Shown: positions 34,866 to 45,152 of the stretch, one piece after another
Layout of the letters: each line of letters starts with the position of its first letter
Numbering within the stretch: position 1 is the first letter of the stretch
Source: Cylindrospermum sp. NIES-4074
Lineage (GTDB): Bacteria > Cyanobacteriota > Cyanobacteriia > Cyanobacteriales > Nostocaceae
Direction of reading: 5' to 3'
Length of the DNA stretch: 64,000 nt
NCBI GenBank assembly: GCA_003994795.1
Contig: AP018271.1
Span: forward strand, 1 to 64,000
Translations under genes and position numbers: made by a program
Notes under the pieces: generated by a model
Databases searched by the model: none
Told to the model about the DNA's origin: nothing
What the model saw: the letters and a program-made list of their open reading frames with translations, nothing else

Positions 34866-35957
34866 TTACACTGCAACTAATTGTGGTGCAGGCTCATAAG
34901 TCTTGAGCCGTTGCCAGTCTTCGATGGTTAACTGTTCAAAGGGCATATCTAACAATTGCTCACAATTGTCTACTTCTGTATCAGTTAACTCGGACACTGG
35001 TAAAAGCGAGCTCACAGCATCAAACACCGAGTGGGAATACTGGGGTTGACCTGAGCAACTTTGAATCACCCACCAGTTTCCATTGGTGTATCCGACTTGC
35101 CCCAACTTTAGGTCGTTGTGGTAAATGCCGTCATCAAGAGTGGAAAAACCGTATTTCTGACACTCATTGAAAATATGCGCCATAGTTCGGTTGTCGGTAG
35201 AAGAAACGGGGCAGGAAACAGGGTGCAGAGAGGAAAATTCTCCCTGCTCAAGAGCTTCTTGCTGTACGGGTAACATACCCTGCTGGTACTGTTGCTTGAC
35301 GTAGCTGTGGCATCTGGGGGCTGTGGTGTCGCGGAATATCTCTTGCCCGTTGATCATGACTCGCCAATATAAATCTTCGTGACTTTCGTAGTCAAAGCTA
35401 ATGCTGGCTACTAATTCCCCATCAGCAAATGCTTCTTGCTCATAGAAACAGATTTCCGAGATAAATGGTACTTTTGGTACATCTGCGCTAGGTTGGGGGT
35501 TGATTGTACCGTCCTGATGATGCCAGTCGATGAAGCGATGGCATTGAGAAATGGCGGCGTGACGGAACTTCTCTTCACCGCACACCATGACTACCCAAGG
35601 TTGGATGGTGAACTCGCTGTTGTCGTAGCTGATGTAGGCTATGAGTCTTTTGCCTGCGTAGACTTCGTGATGATGGCGGTTGATTTCTACAGTGGTTAGG
35701 TCTTCGGGAGCGACCGCTTCGGCTTGCTGGGCAATGAAATTCTCTAGTTCGGCTTGGGCAATCGCTTGTTCATCAGGGGCAGCAGGGGCGATTTTCTGGA
35801 TATGCTGGGCTTGGTAGTCAGCGATCGCACTAATCCAGCTATCCTTGCACCGTCTGTCTCGTACTGTGGTGGTGCAACCGCTTTCGCTGTAGATTTGCTT
35901 GAGCCGGGCTATGGATTTGAGTTGCAGGTGTTGATGGGTATAGATGTTATGGGTCAT
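34866..35957 (-). CDS. Repeat-domain hypothetical protein, paralogue of the 61.1-kb gene
   Basis: The 363 residues show an N-terminal helical part (LKSIARLKQIYSESG, SWISAIADYQAQ) and two copies of a roughly 65-residue beta-rich unit. One runs from VEINRHHHEVYAGKRLIAYISYD to HRFIDWHHQDGTI. The other runs from EICFYEQEAFADGELVASISFD to HSYVKQQYQQGML. A C-terminal domain follows (CQKYGFSTLDDGIYHNDLKLG ... FEQLTIEDWQRL). The gene at 61096 encodes one unit plus the same C-terminal domain. An XRE regulator gene lies just upstream on the same strand. The family is unknown to me. Confidence 0.65.
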   Translation of the reverse strand: MTHNIYTHQHLQLKSIARLKQIYSESGCTTTVRDRRCKDSWISAIADYQAQHIQKIAPAAPDEQAIAQAELENFIAQQAEAVAPEDLTTVEINRHHHEVYAGKRLIAYISYDNSEFTIQPWVVMVCGEEKFRHAAISQCHRFIDWHHQDGTINPQPSADVPKVPFISEICFYEQEAFADGELVASISFDYESHEDLYWRVMINGQEIFRDTTAPRCHSYVKQQYQQGMLPVQQEALEQGEFSSLHPVSCPVSSTDNRTMAHIFNECQKYGFSTLDDGIYHNDLKLGQVGYTNGNWWVIQSCSGQPQYSHSVFDAVSSLLPVSELTDTEVDNCEQLLDMPFEQLTIEDWQRLKTYEPAPQLVAV

Positions 35958-36079
35958 AATAAAGTTTCTGCCTCTACGGAGGTTAGGTTTTCAAAAAGGC
36001 GATCGCTTCGTTGTCCAGACGGGGGCGGTCGTCTTTATGCTATAACCATTTTATCAACTCTGAGTAGACAAATCAACTC

Positions 36080-36403
36080 TTAGGCGACATTTTTTTGCAA
36101 AATAGCCAGAAGTTCAGATGGGTCAATGTATACAGCCGGAAACAGTTGCTTGAAATCAATATCAAGGGCATTACAGATCGCTACAATTAAATCGGTGGAA
36201 ACTGCTTCGGCTTTACCTGATTCCAGTTTATGAATGTACTGGTAGGTGCAAGTGACACCATTGTTATTAACTTTGTCGGCAAGGGTTCGCATGGGAACGT
36301 CACCACGTAAAGATTGTAAGCGTTTTCCCAGTTCAGGACTCCATTTCAGTCTGTCAACAGAATCGAGAGAAATCATCAGTTTACTCTTATCATTCTTACT
36401 CAC
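36080..36403 (-). CDS. XRE-family transcriptional regulator
   Basis: The 107-residue protein starts at GTG 36403, with GGGAG about 9 bases upstream. An overlapping ATG is out of frame. The HTH runs about 27-85: LGKRLQSLRGDVPMRTLADKV, TCTYQYIHKLESGKA, STDLIVAICNALDIDFKQLF. It probably regulates its own transcript and the repeat-domain gene 122 bp downstream. It is paralogous to the regulator at 60227. Confidence 0.75.
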   Translation of the reverse strand: MSKNDKSKLMISLDSVDRLKWSPELGKRLQSLRGDVPMRTLADKVNNNGVTCTYQYIHKLESGKAEAVSTDLIVAICNALDIDFKQLFPAVYIDPSELLAILQKNVA

Positions 36404-36687
36404 ATTGTAATCTCCCAGTTGACTAAAAACGGCTTGGTGACTACTATGAGTTTAAAGTTCATCAAAAGCTGTGAGAATATGAACTCTAAGATTCTTCTGC
36501 ACACAGTATTTAATGGTTCTGTTTTTAGTTGGACTTCAGCAGTCTTTTACTAGGGGAGATGAATGATTGGTACGTCGTGCTGGGTTACGTCCAGAGGTAC
36601 GACAGTTACCTGTAGTCAAGGAAGCAATAGATACTGCTTTGAAAAATCTAAACTTGTTAGTTAGCAATATTGAAGGTAAGGGTAAAT

Positions 36688-39222
36688 TTACAAGCCATTG
36701 CCAATCAGGATAAAAGGGGCCCAATAGTAAGGATGACTGAGGTTACGGGAGATAGATTCAGAATTTCTACTTTGTCCCACAGTATAATTTACACTACTGC
36801 GCTTAGTATTACTACTTTGGATTTTACCTTGAATCATGGCGATTTGAGCTTCTCGCAGGGCTTGGGATTTTGTCATGTTGCCTGTGGAGAGATTTTGATA
36901 AAACTGCTGCATTAATTGGCTGGTGCTGGCATCATTAACTAGCCACAGGGAAGCAATCACCGCTTTAGCTCCATTGGTGAGAAAATAGAAACTGATGCCA
37001 GACATTTCTATGCCATCGGCATCTACCCCACCTAAAGCTGTTTCACAGGCAGAAAGCACCACTAAGTGTGTATCTGTCATGTAGTTTTGTAGAGTTTGAA
37101 TCTGCTCAACAGTTAATTTGTCACCAGTGCCAGAGAGGAGAAAAGAGTTTTCAGGACGACCAGATTCAAATTTGCCGTGGGTAGCGATATGTAATACCTT
37201 ATTGCCTGAGAGATTATCCCGCAAAGTCCGAAAAATAAATTTTTCATTGAGATATTCTGAACCAGAAAAAATGCCCGTGTTCTCTTTCCCCGATTTCTGA
37301 ACGATGTTAGCCAATTCTAGCGGCACATTCGACAAAGCATTGAACCCCGGAAAGGCTTTAGAAACACCCATTGCCAAAACTTGGATATCCTGTTTGTTGC
37401 TGGGTAAACGGTCTTTTACGTCTGTTAAACCGGCATTGAGAATTGTGGATATTCCATAGCGTTCAATCAGGTATTGTTTGCCATCAAACAGTGCAGCCAT
37501 TGGGATGTAGCGAGTGGAACGGTCAAGGGAAAATACCAAATTACGCACATTTTTATCATTGATTTCCCCTTCCAGCGGTTTAATTAGCCAGTTATAGAGT
37601 TCTTGACTAGTGGCTTTTAACTCTTTCTCCCCATTCGGGTTAGCTAGTTGGGTTCTGAACTGAGAAACCTTGTTCCAGAGTTGTTGTTGGTTAACAGGTG
37701 TTTCAAAAGTGCGGAAAACTACGCCCCTTTCCCCTGCCCTTGTTGCTAGTAAAATTCTGATTTTATCTTTTAAAACTAGAGGATAAACCAGAATTGTGTC
37801 CGGTTCAGCAGTCACGATTTTGGCAGCAGTATTGCGAACTTGTTCCGGTTCCAAGAGTGCGGGGTCTTTGGCTAATCGTTCTTGGAGAGTTTTCCGAAAA
37901 GTATTAGTATCTTGGTTAAATTGTTTAGTTAATGTATCGAGTTGGTCGCGCAGTTGGCTGAGGCTGTTACATTTTTGCTGCTCACATTCGTAAAGCTTCA
38001 ACCCAAAGGCGATGAAAGTACCATATTTTTTGAGGATATCTTCTTCAATGCGGGACAAAGCAATTCCAGAGGTTTCACCACCTGCTCTAGCATTGCGGGT
38101 AAAATCACGCAATTCTTGTATTTTTAATAGTTCTAGAACTTGTTGGGCTTCTAGCAGTCGTCCTTGGGAAATCAGCAAATCAGCGAGACTGCGATAGTCA
38201 TCTGCTACAGTTTGGGTGTAGGACTCCTGTTGCTCACGGGGTAACTTGCGTAAGTCTTGACGAATACCTTCTCGCACATTGACAGATTGCTTGTAGAAGA
38301 CAATAGCTAATTCTGGTTGCTGCTGTTTTTGTAGTGTTAAGCCAATGTTATACAAGTTACTCCCTTGCCCTTCGATATCGCCGATTTCTCGTTGAATAGC
38401 TAAAGACTGCTGATAGAACTCAATTGCCTTTGGGTTTTGCCCCAGGGATTTGTAAGCACTACCTAAATTACCAAGGGAAATGGCTTCTCCATTACGATCG
38501 CCGATGTCTCGAAAAATAGCCAAAGACTGCTGATAGAACTCAATTGCCTTTGGGTATTGCCCCAGGGATTCGTAAGCAATGCCTAGATTATTCAGGGGTT
38601 TGGCTTCCCCATTGCGGTCGCCGATTTCTCGAAAAATAGCTAAAGACTGCTGACAGAACTCAATTGCCTTTGGGTATTGCCCCAGGTTACGGTAAGCAAG
38701 TCCCAGATTATTTAGGGCATCGGCTTGACCATTGCGATCGCCAATTTCTCGAAAAATAGCTAAAGACTGCTGATAGAACTCAATTGCCTTTGGGTATTGC
38801 CCCAGGGATTCGTAAGCAATGCCTAGATTATTCAGGGGTTTGGCTTCCCCTTTGCGGTCGCCAATTTCTCGAAAAATAGCCAAAGACTGCTGATAGAAAT
38901 CAATTGCCTTTGGGTATTGTCCCAGGGAATTGTACGCAATGCCTAGATTCATTAGGGAATTGGCTTCGCCATTGCGGTCTTTGAGTTGTTGATACATCGC
39001 TAATGCCTGTTGCCAAGACTGCATTGCATCTGGGTATTGACTACGTTGAAATTGCTGAATTCCTTGCTCAAACAGTTTGTCTGCTTCTGTTTTCCGGTCT
39101 TGACTCGTCTGTGCTTGGGCAGTTGTAGTGAAGAGGTAACTAGGAATGGGCAACAGAGAGGGAATCAGCGTCAGCAGCAGAGGCGACGTGAGCCAGCTAA
39201 CTAGTCTGAGTCGCAATGACAT
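36688..39222 (-). CDS. Secreted TPR-CHAT protease
   Basis: The 844 residues have a signal peptide (about 1-37, ending AQA), 7 tandem 40-residue TPR units (about 45-330; LGQYPKAIEFYQQSLAIFRE), a helical linker with TPR-like EQQESYTQTVADDYRS, and a C-terminal CHAT domain. The catalytic dyad is His682 (HIATHG) and Cys726 (LSACETA). CHAT proteases are caspase-like cysteine peptidases. This one is probably extracytoplasmic, with the TPR array as receptor. It is divergent from the caspase-like gene at 39322. Confidence 0.85.
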   Translation of the reverse strand: MSLRLRLVSWLTSPLLLTLIPSLLPIPSYLFTTTAQAQTSQDRKTEADKLFEQGIQQFQRSQYPDAMQSWQQALAMYQQLKDRNGEANSLMNLGIAYNSLGQYPKAIDFYQQSLAIFREIGDRKGEAKPLNNLGIAYESLGQYPKAIEFYQQSLAIFREIGDRNGQADALNNLGLAYRNLGQYPKAIEFCQQSLAIFREIGDRNGEAKPLNNLGIAYESLGQYPKAIEFYQQSLAIFRDIGDRNGEAISLGNLGSAYKSLGQNPKAIEFYQQSLAIQREIGDIEGQGSNLYNIGLTLQKQQQPELAIVFYKQSVNVREGIRQDLRKLPREQQESYTQTVADDYRSLADLLISQGRLLEAQQVLELLKIQELRDFTRNARAGGETSGIALSRIEEDILKKYGTFIAFGLKLYECEQQKCNSLSQLRDQLDTLTKQFNQDTNTFRKTLQERLAKDPALLEPEQVRNTAAKIVTAEPDTILVYPLVLKDKIRILLATRAGERGVVFRTFETPVNQQQLWNKVSQFRTQLANPNGEKELKATSQELYNWLIKPLEGEINDKNVRNLVFSLDRSTRYIPMAALFDGKQYLIERYGISTILNAGLTDVKDRLPSNKQDIQVLAMGVSKAFPGFNALSNVPLELANIVQKSGKENTGIFSGSEYLNEKFIFRTLRDNLSGNKVLHIATHGKFESGRPENSFLLSGTGDKLTVEQIQTLQNYMTDTHLVVLSACETALGGVDADGIEMSGISFYFLTNGAKAVIASLWLVNDASTSQLMQQFYQNLSTGNMTKSQALREAQIAMIQGKIQSSNTKRSSVNYTVGQSRNSESISRNLSHPYYWAPFILIGNGL

Positions 39223-39321
39223 TACATTTAATATTGGGGTAATTACTTAAAATTTTGCTTTCAGTATATCGTAAATTTACAAATTCATGATGTATCTATA
39301 TTGTCAGCACCAAAATTAACT

Positions 39322-41634
39322 ATGCCTATCATCAAGCGTCGTCAGTTTCTGCAATCTATTGGTGCATCCCTCACCATTCTGGGTGTAAATCAACTTGCTA
39401 TTCATCAAGCTTCCCTTAATTATGGCCAGGTTTTAGCACAGGATACCCGCCGTAAACGCGCCTTACTTGTTGGTATCAACAGCTATCCGGGAAAGAATAT
39501 TCAAGAACTAAGAAACCAAGGATTGTGGTATCAGTTGCGAGGTGCAGTGAACGATGTATATCTTCAACGAGAATTGTTGATACATCGGTTTGGCTTTCAT
39601 CCAGATGATATTCTGGTTTTGACTGATGAAAAAGCAACACGGCAAAATATTTTAGAGAATTTTAAGAAACATTTGATTGAATGGGTAAAATCCCCTGATG
39701 ATGTAGTTGTCTTTCACTACTCAGGACATGGTTCGACTGTAATTGACCCAAATCAAATATTCGATGATGAGTTTAATGGAACTATCGTTCCTATTGATGC
39801 AGACTTACCTTCTGGCTATCTAAACAAAGGTGGAGAAGTTGATGATATTACCGCAGGTACTATATTTTTATTGCGAGAAGCATTGGGACGCAAAACTAAA
39901 AATGTGACTTTCATTCTCGATAGTTGCTACTCTGGTGGTGGAGTGCGGGGAAATTTAATTTTTAGGTCGCGTCCTGGTTATTCAGAACTGTTAAAACTGC
40001 GGGGTGATAACCAAACTACAAGACTCAAATCAAGTCAAGAAGAATTGGAGTATCAGCAACGCTGGCTGACTGATTTAAAATTATCTAAAGAAGAATGGAT
40101 TCAACTACGCAAAAAAAATCTTGTTAATGGTGCTGCTATTTTTGCGGCTGGACGTAATCAACAAGCGGCTGATGCTACATTTGCTCAAGATGTGAATGCA
40201 GGTGTGTTTACATATTCCTTGACTCGTCAATTGTGGCAACAAACGAGTAATCAGGGCATAGGTAAAGTGGTTGTGGCTGCGGCTGGGAAAACTGAACAGT
40301 TTTTGCAAACAATGGCAAATTCTCGCCGACAAAATCCAGATTTTGAAGTCAAACCCGGTAGTAGCGATGAACAGCAGCCGATGTATTTTACTCCTATGCA
40401 GAAGTTAGCCGCAGAAGCTGTGATTACGGAAGTAAAAGGAAATGCTGTTAAGTTACTTTTAACTGGTGCAGAACCGCAAGTTTTAGAAGCTTTAGGTAAA
40501 GGGGCAATTTTTAATATTTTAGATAATCAGGGGCAACGGCAAGGGACTGTGAAAATTGAGTTACGATCTAGCCTGAATGCCACCGGATTACTGCAAACTA
40601 AGTCAGGTGTCAAAATTTCTCCCGGAGCGGTCTTGCAAGAACAAATTCGGGCAATTCCTACAGATTTAAAATTACGCATTGGCTTAGATAAATCAGTGGA
40701 TATAAAAGTTGCGAAACAGGCATTACAATCAATTCCTCGCATTGAAGTCGTGCGGTTGTTAGAGCAGGAAGTACATTATATTTTGGGACGAATGCTGCCA
40801 GCTTATCGTCAAGATTTGGAAACCAAAAAATTTGCAGATTTACCAGATGTAAATAGTGTTGGTTTATTCTCAGTTGGGTTCAAGCCAATTCCTGGTTCAT
40901 TTGGGGTGACAGATGAAACTATTGAAGATGCCGTAAATCGTCTCCAGACGAAGTTTAAATTATTGTTGGCGGCTCGATTGATGAAAATGACTCTGAATAC
41001 CAATTCATCTCGGTTAAACGTGGCAGCTAGGTTGACAGTTGCAGATAATCGGGCTTTGTTAGCAGAGTCTTTTACTGTGCGTGGGGGTAAAAATTCATCT
41101 GCAAGAAGTCGGCAAATTATAAGTTTTCAAAATGGTTCTCTGACTAAAATTGAAATTAACAAATTTGTACAAATCTCTGTTGAACATCAAGAAAATCGTG
41201 ATTTGCATATTGGCGTATTAATCTTTAGTCCAGATGGAGATATTGATATTATGTTTCCTGTGAGTGATGGTAAAAATGCGGCGCTCGTTCCGATAGGGGA
41301 GACAGTACAAATCCCAAGTGAAGCAGAAATGAAAACCGGAAAAAGGCTGTCTTTTGGTAAACCTTTGGGGATTGTAGAGGTGTTGATTGTGGCGAGTACA
41401 GCACCAATTGACAAAGCATTGAAACCGTTACAGACATTGGTAATGGAACAAAGAAGCGAAAAAAGAAGTAGTAGTCAGGTAGCTGAGAAAGCAGAAGAGG
41501 CAATAGCTAGTTTACTAGATGACCTGGCTGAAGGGAGACGTAGTGGAACAGAAACCGATATTCGCCTGTTTGATACTCAACAGATGGCAGCTTTATCAAT
41601 TACGTTTGAAATTGTTGACCAAAAATTAATTTAA
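39322..41634 (+). CDS. Orthocaspase (C14-type peptidase) with DUF4384-like C-terminus
   Basis: The 770-residue product starts at ATG 39322 (MPIIKRRQFLQSIGASL), with a Tat-like twin-arginine leader; a TTG 7 codons earlier is less likely. The p20-like domain has RKRALLVGINSYPG, His136 (FHYSGHG) and Cys202 (ILDSCYSGGG). A later DUF4384-like region has DLHIGVLIFSPDGDIDIMFP. Cyanobacterial orthocaspases cleave after basic residues and are linked to cell death and defence. It sits between divergent TPR-CHAT genes, so it is part of one protease cluster. Confidence 0.85.
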   Translation: MPIIKRRQFLQSIGASLTILGVNQLAIHQASLNYGQVLAQDTRRKRALLVGINSYPGKNIQELRNQGLWYQLRGAVNDVYLQRELLIHRFGFHPDDILVLTDEKATRQNILENFKKHLIEWVKSPDDVVVFHYSGHGSTVIDPNQIFDDEFNGTIVPIDADLPSGYLNKGGEVDDITAGTIFLLREALGRKTKNVTFILDSCYSGGGVRGNLIFRSRPGYSELLKLRGDNQTTRLKSSQEELEYQQRWLTDLKLSKEEWIQLRKKNLVNGAAIFAAGRNQQAADATFAQDVNAGVFTYSLTRQLWQQTSNQGIGKVVVAAAGKTEQFLQTMANSRRQNPDFEVKPGSSDEQQPMYFTPMQKLAAEAVITEVKGNAVKLLLTGAEPQVLEALGKGAIFNILDNQGQRQGTVKIELRSSLNATGLLQTKSGVKISPGAVLQEQIRAIPTDLKLRIGLDKSVDIKVAKQALQSIPRIEVVRLLEQEVHYILGRMLPAYRQDLETKKFADLPDVNSVGLFSVGFKPIPGSFGVTDETIEDAVNRLQTKFKLLLAARLMKMTLNTNSSRLNVAARLTVADNRALLAESFTVRGGKNSSARSRQIISFQNGSLTKIEINKFVQISVEHQENRDLHIGVLIFSPDGDIDIMFPVSDGKNAALVPIGETVQIPSEAEMKTGKRLSFGKPLGIVEVLIVASTAPIDKALKPLQTLVMEQRSEKRSSSQVAEKAEEAIASLLDDLAEGRRSGTETDIRLFDTQQMAALSITFEIVDQKLI

Positions 41635-41713
41635 AAGTGGCGCTTCTAAATTTGTCTAATTACAATATTGATTAAGAGCAAAATCTTCAGTAATTACCTC
41701 AATATTAAATGTA

Positions 41714-44700
41714 ATGTCATTGCGACTTAGACTAATTAGCTGCTTCACATCGCCTCTGCTGCTGACGCTGATTCCCTCTTTTTTGCCCATTCCCAGTTAT
41801 CTCCTCTCTACCACCGCCCAAGCACAAACAAATCAAGACCGCACAACAGAAGCAGACAAGCTGTTAGAGCAAGGAATTCAGCAATATCAACGTAGCCAAT
41901 ACCAAGCTGCTATCGAGTCTTGGCAAAAGGCGTTAGCGATTTATCAAGAACTCAAAGATCGTAAAGGAGAAGGTCTTACCCTGGGTAATTTGGGCAATGC
42001 GTACAATAACCTGGGGCAACAATCAAAGGCAATAGATTTCCATCAGCAGTCTTTAGCAATTAAACGAGAAATCGGCGATCGCTATGGAGAAGGTCTTACC
42101 CTGGGTAATTTGGGCAATGCGTACAATAAACTGGGGCAACAATCAAAGGCAATAGATTTCCATCAGCAGTCTTTAGCAATTAAACGAGAAATCGGCGATC
42201 GCTATGGAGAAGGTCTTACCCTGGGTAATTTGGGCAATGCGTACAATAAACTGGGGCAACAATCAAAGGCAATAGATTTCCATCAGCAGTCTTTAGCTAT
42301 TTATCGAGAAATCGGTGATCGCAATGGGGAAGGTCTTACCCTGGGTAATTTGGGCAATGCGTACAATAACCTGGGGCAACAATCAAAGGCAATAGATTTC
42401 CATCAGCAGTCTTTAGCAATTAAACGAGAAATCGGCGATCGCTATGGAGAAGGTCTTACCCTGGGTAATTTGGGCAATGTGTACAATAACCTGGGGGAAT
42501 ACCCAAAGGCAATAGATTTCCATCAGCAGTCTTTAGCTATTTATCGAGAAATCGGCGATCGCTATGGAGAAGGTCTTACCCTGGGTAATTTGGGCAATGT
42601 GTACAATAACCTGGGGCAACGATCAAAGGCAATAGAATTCTATGAGAAATCTTTAGCAATTAGACGAGAAATCGGCGATCGCTATGGAGAAGGTCTTACC
42701 CTGGGTAATTTGGGCAATGCTTACTCTGACCTGGGGGAATACCCAAAGGCAATAGATTTCCATCAGCAGTCTTTAGCTATTAAACAAGAAATCGGCGATC
42801 GCTATGGAGAAGGTCTTACCCTGAGTAATTTGGGCAATGCGTACAATAACCTGGGGCAACAATCAAAGGCAATAGAATTCTATGAGAAATCTTTAGCGAT
42901 TAAACGAGAAATCGGCGATCGCAATGGGGAAGCCTATTCCCTGATAGGTCTAGGCAATGCTTACTCTGACCTGGGGGAATACCCAAAGGCAATAGATTTC
43001 CATCAGCAGTCTTTAGCTATTGTTCGAGAAATCGGCGATCGCAGAGGGGAAGGTGCTTCTCTAGCTAATTTGGGCAATGCTTACCGTTCCCTGGGGGAAT
43101 ACCCAAAGGCAATAGATTTCTATCAGCAGTCTTTAGCTATTTTTCGAGATATCAGCGATCGCTATGGAGAAGGTATTTCCCTGAATAATTTGGGCAATGC
43201 TTACTCTGACCTGGGGGAATACCCAAAGGCAATTGAGTTCTCTCAGCACTCTTTAGCTATTTTTCGAGAAATCGGCGACATTGCAGGGCAAGGAATTAAT
43301 CTTAGTAACATCGGCTCAATACTAGAAAAACAGCAGCAACCAGAATTAGCTATTGTCTTCTATAAGCAATCAGTCAATGTGCGAGAAAACATCCGTCAGG
43401 ACTTGCGAAAGTTACCCCGTGAGCAACAAGCATCCTACACCCAAACTGTAGCAGGTAGCTATCGCAGTCTCGCATCGCTGCTACTTGAAAAAAATCGAGT
43501 AATGGAAGCATTACAAGTTCTTGATTTGCTCAAAGTTCAAGAACTACAGGACTACGTTCGTAATGTGCAAAACGAGAAGAACAAAGAGAAGATTGAACTA
43601 TTCCCACAAGAACAAAAAATCATACAAGATTACACAGCAATTCAAGCACCCGTTATCCGCCTTGGTGCTGAACTAGCCGACCTCCGCAAATTGCAAACTC
43701 GCACTTCTACTCAACAGCAACGCATTCAGGAAATTGAAAAAATCCAGGCACAAACTAACCAACAGATGAGCGATTTTCTCAAAAGTTCTGCTGTGGTAGC
43801 TTTATCGCAACAAATACAACAGACTGCTCCACAACAAAATCTAACTTTATCTGCCTATAAAGACCTGCAAATCCGATTAAATCGGTTAGGAAAACGTATC
43901 GCTCTATTCTATACCTTGGTTTTAGATGACCGTCTGGAATTGGTATTATTACCCCCAGGTAAACCACCAATCCGTCGTTCTGTGGCAATCAAGCGGACGG
44001 AATTAGAAAAAATGATTCAAACTTTCCGTCAAGATTTACAAGATCCAAATTCTCAGGTTAAGCAAACTGCTCAAAAGCTTTATAGCCAATTGATTCAGCC
44101 AATAGAAAGTGAACTCCAACAGGCAGATGTACAATCAATCATCTATGCACCTGACGGACAAATGCGCTATATTCCCTTGGCTGCACTTTACGATGGTAAA
44201 CAATGGCTAACGGAACGCTATCAAATCAACTACCTCACCGCCCTAGCATTGACCAAACTTGAGCCTGAATCTACTCATGATCCTCGTGTTTTGGCAGGAG
44301 CATTTACACAAGGTAACTACAATGTTCAGGTAGCAGGGCAGACTTTCAATTTCCAAGGATTGCGCTTTGCTAAAACCGAAGTTGAGGGATTAGGTGCAGC
44401 AATTCCTAACACTACCAAACTGTTTGATAAAGCCTTTAACCGGGATGCCATTTTATCCCAAATTAAAAACTACAGCATTGTTCACATGGCAACTCATGCT
44501 GTTTTCGTCAAAGGTGCGCCAGAAAATTCTTTTATTTTGATGGGTGACGGTAATCAGATTAACTTAAAAGAAATTGAAGAGTGGAAGTTGCCCGATGTTA
44601 CTTTAGTGGTGCTGAGTGCCTGTCAAACTGCGTTGGGTGGAGACTTGGGTAATGGTTTGGAAATCTTGGGGTTTGGTTATCAACTCCAGCGAACAGGAGT

Positions 44701-44980
44701 GAGAGCTTCCATTGCTTCTCTCTGGGAAGTTAGTGATAGTGGTACTCAAACCCTCATGAATGCTTTATATGCTCGGCTCAAATCTGGGAAAATGACTAAA
44801 GCTGAAGCCCTCCACGAGGCTCAAATTGCCTTGATTACAGGTAAAAATCAAAGCAGTGGTGAGACGCGGAGTAGTGTGAGAATTGAATCAGGAAATAGCG
44901 GACAAAATGCACCTATCGCTGGTAATCTCAGTCATCCTTATTATTGGTCTCCCTTTATTTTGATTGGCAATGGGCTATAG
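41714..44980 (+). CDS. Secreted TPR-CHAT protease with about 12 near-identical TPR units
   Basis: The 1088 residues have a signal peptide nearly identical to the neighbouring CHAT genes (MSLRLRLISCFTSPLLLTLI). About 12 TPR repeats of 40 residues (LGNAYNNLGQQSKAIDFHQQ) follow to about 520, then a helical linker and the CHAT domain with His928 (HMATHA) and Cys970 (LSACQTA). Most repeats are nearly identical in DNA, spaced exactly 120 bp, so the array has expanded recently. The CHAT motif has Ala where the paralogues have Gly after His. Confidence 0.85.
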   Translation: MSLRLRLISCFTSPLLLTLIPSFLPIPSYLLSTTAQAQTNQDRTTEADKLLEQGIQQYQRSQYQAAIESWQKALAIYQELKDRKGEGLTLGNLGNAYNNLGQQSKAIDFHQQSLAIKREIGDRYGEGLTLGNLGNAYNKLGQQSKAIDFHQQSLAIKREIGDRYGEGLTLGNLGNAYNKLGQQSKAIDFHQQSLAIYREIGDRNGEGLTLGNLGNAYNNLGQQSKAIDFHQQSLAIKREIGDRYGEGLTLGNLGNVYNNLGEYPKAIDFHQQSLAIYREIGDRYGEGLTLGNLGNVYNNLGQRSKAIEFYEKSLAIRREIGDRYGEGLTLGNLGNAYSDLGEYPKAIDFHQQSLAIKQEIGDRYGEGLTLSNLGNAYNNLGQQSKAIEFYEKSLAIKREIGDRNGEAYSLIGLGNAYSDLGEYPKAIDFHQQSLAIVREIGDRRGEGASLANLGNAYRSLGEYPKAIDFYQQSLAIFRDISDRYGEGISLNNLGNAYSDLGEYPKAIEFSQHSLAIFREIGDIAGQGINLSNIGSILEKQQQPELAIVFYKQSVNVRENIRQDLRKLPREQQASYTQTVAGSYRSLASLLLEKNRVMEALQVLDLLKVQELQDYVRNVQNEKNKEKIELFPQEQKIIQDYTAIQAPVIRLGAELADLRKLQTRTSTQQQRIQEIEKIQAQTNQQMSDFLKSSAVVALSQQIQQTAPQQNLTLSAYKDLQIRLNRLGKRIALFYTLVLDDRLELVLLPPGKPPIRRSVAIKRTELEKMIQTFRQDLQDPNSQVKQTAQKLYSQLIQPIESELQQADVQSIIYAPDGQMRYIPLAALYDGKQWLTERYQINYLTALALTKLEPESTHDPRVLAGAFTQGNYNVQVAGQTFNFQGLRFAKTEVEGLGAAIPNTTKLFDKAFNRDAILSQIKNYSIVHMATHAVFVKGAPENSFILMGDGNQINLKEIEEWKLPDVTLVVLSACQTALGGDLGNGLEILGFGYQLQRTGVRASIASLWEVSDSGTQTLMNALYARLKSGKMTKAEALHEAQIALITGKNQSSGETRSSVRIESGNSGQNAPIAGNLSHPYYWSPFILIGNGL

Positions 44981-45152
44981 GGTAATGTCAAGAAGGCATT
45001 TTGTGAAGTTCTCTAAAAGCCGGATTTGCAAACTATTTCCACACCTGATTCAGCAATGCCAAAGTAATTGAAAAGTGGCAGTTTTAAGATTTGTCTAATT
45101 ACAATATTGATTAAAAGCAAAATCTTCAGTAATTACCTCAATATTAAATGTA

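Noticed and set aside
34712-34906. Small plus-strand frame
   Set aside because: No ribosome site, low-complexity repeats (TTCAGAACTCAGGA type), and overlap with the repeat-domain gene.
36567-36713. Short plus-strand frame from TTG with a purine-rich upstream site
   Set aside because: It is 48 codons, overlaps the CHAT 3' end, and shows no recognised family.
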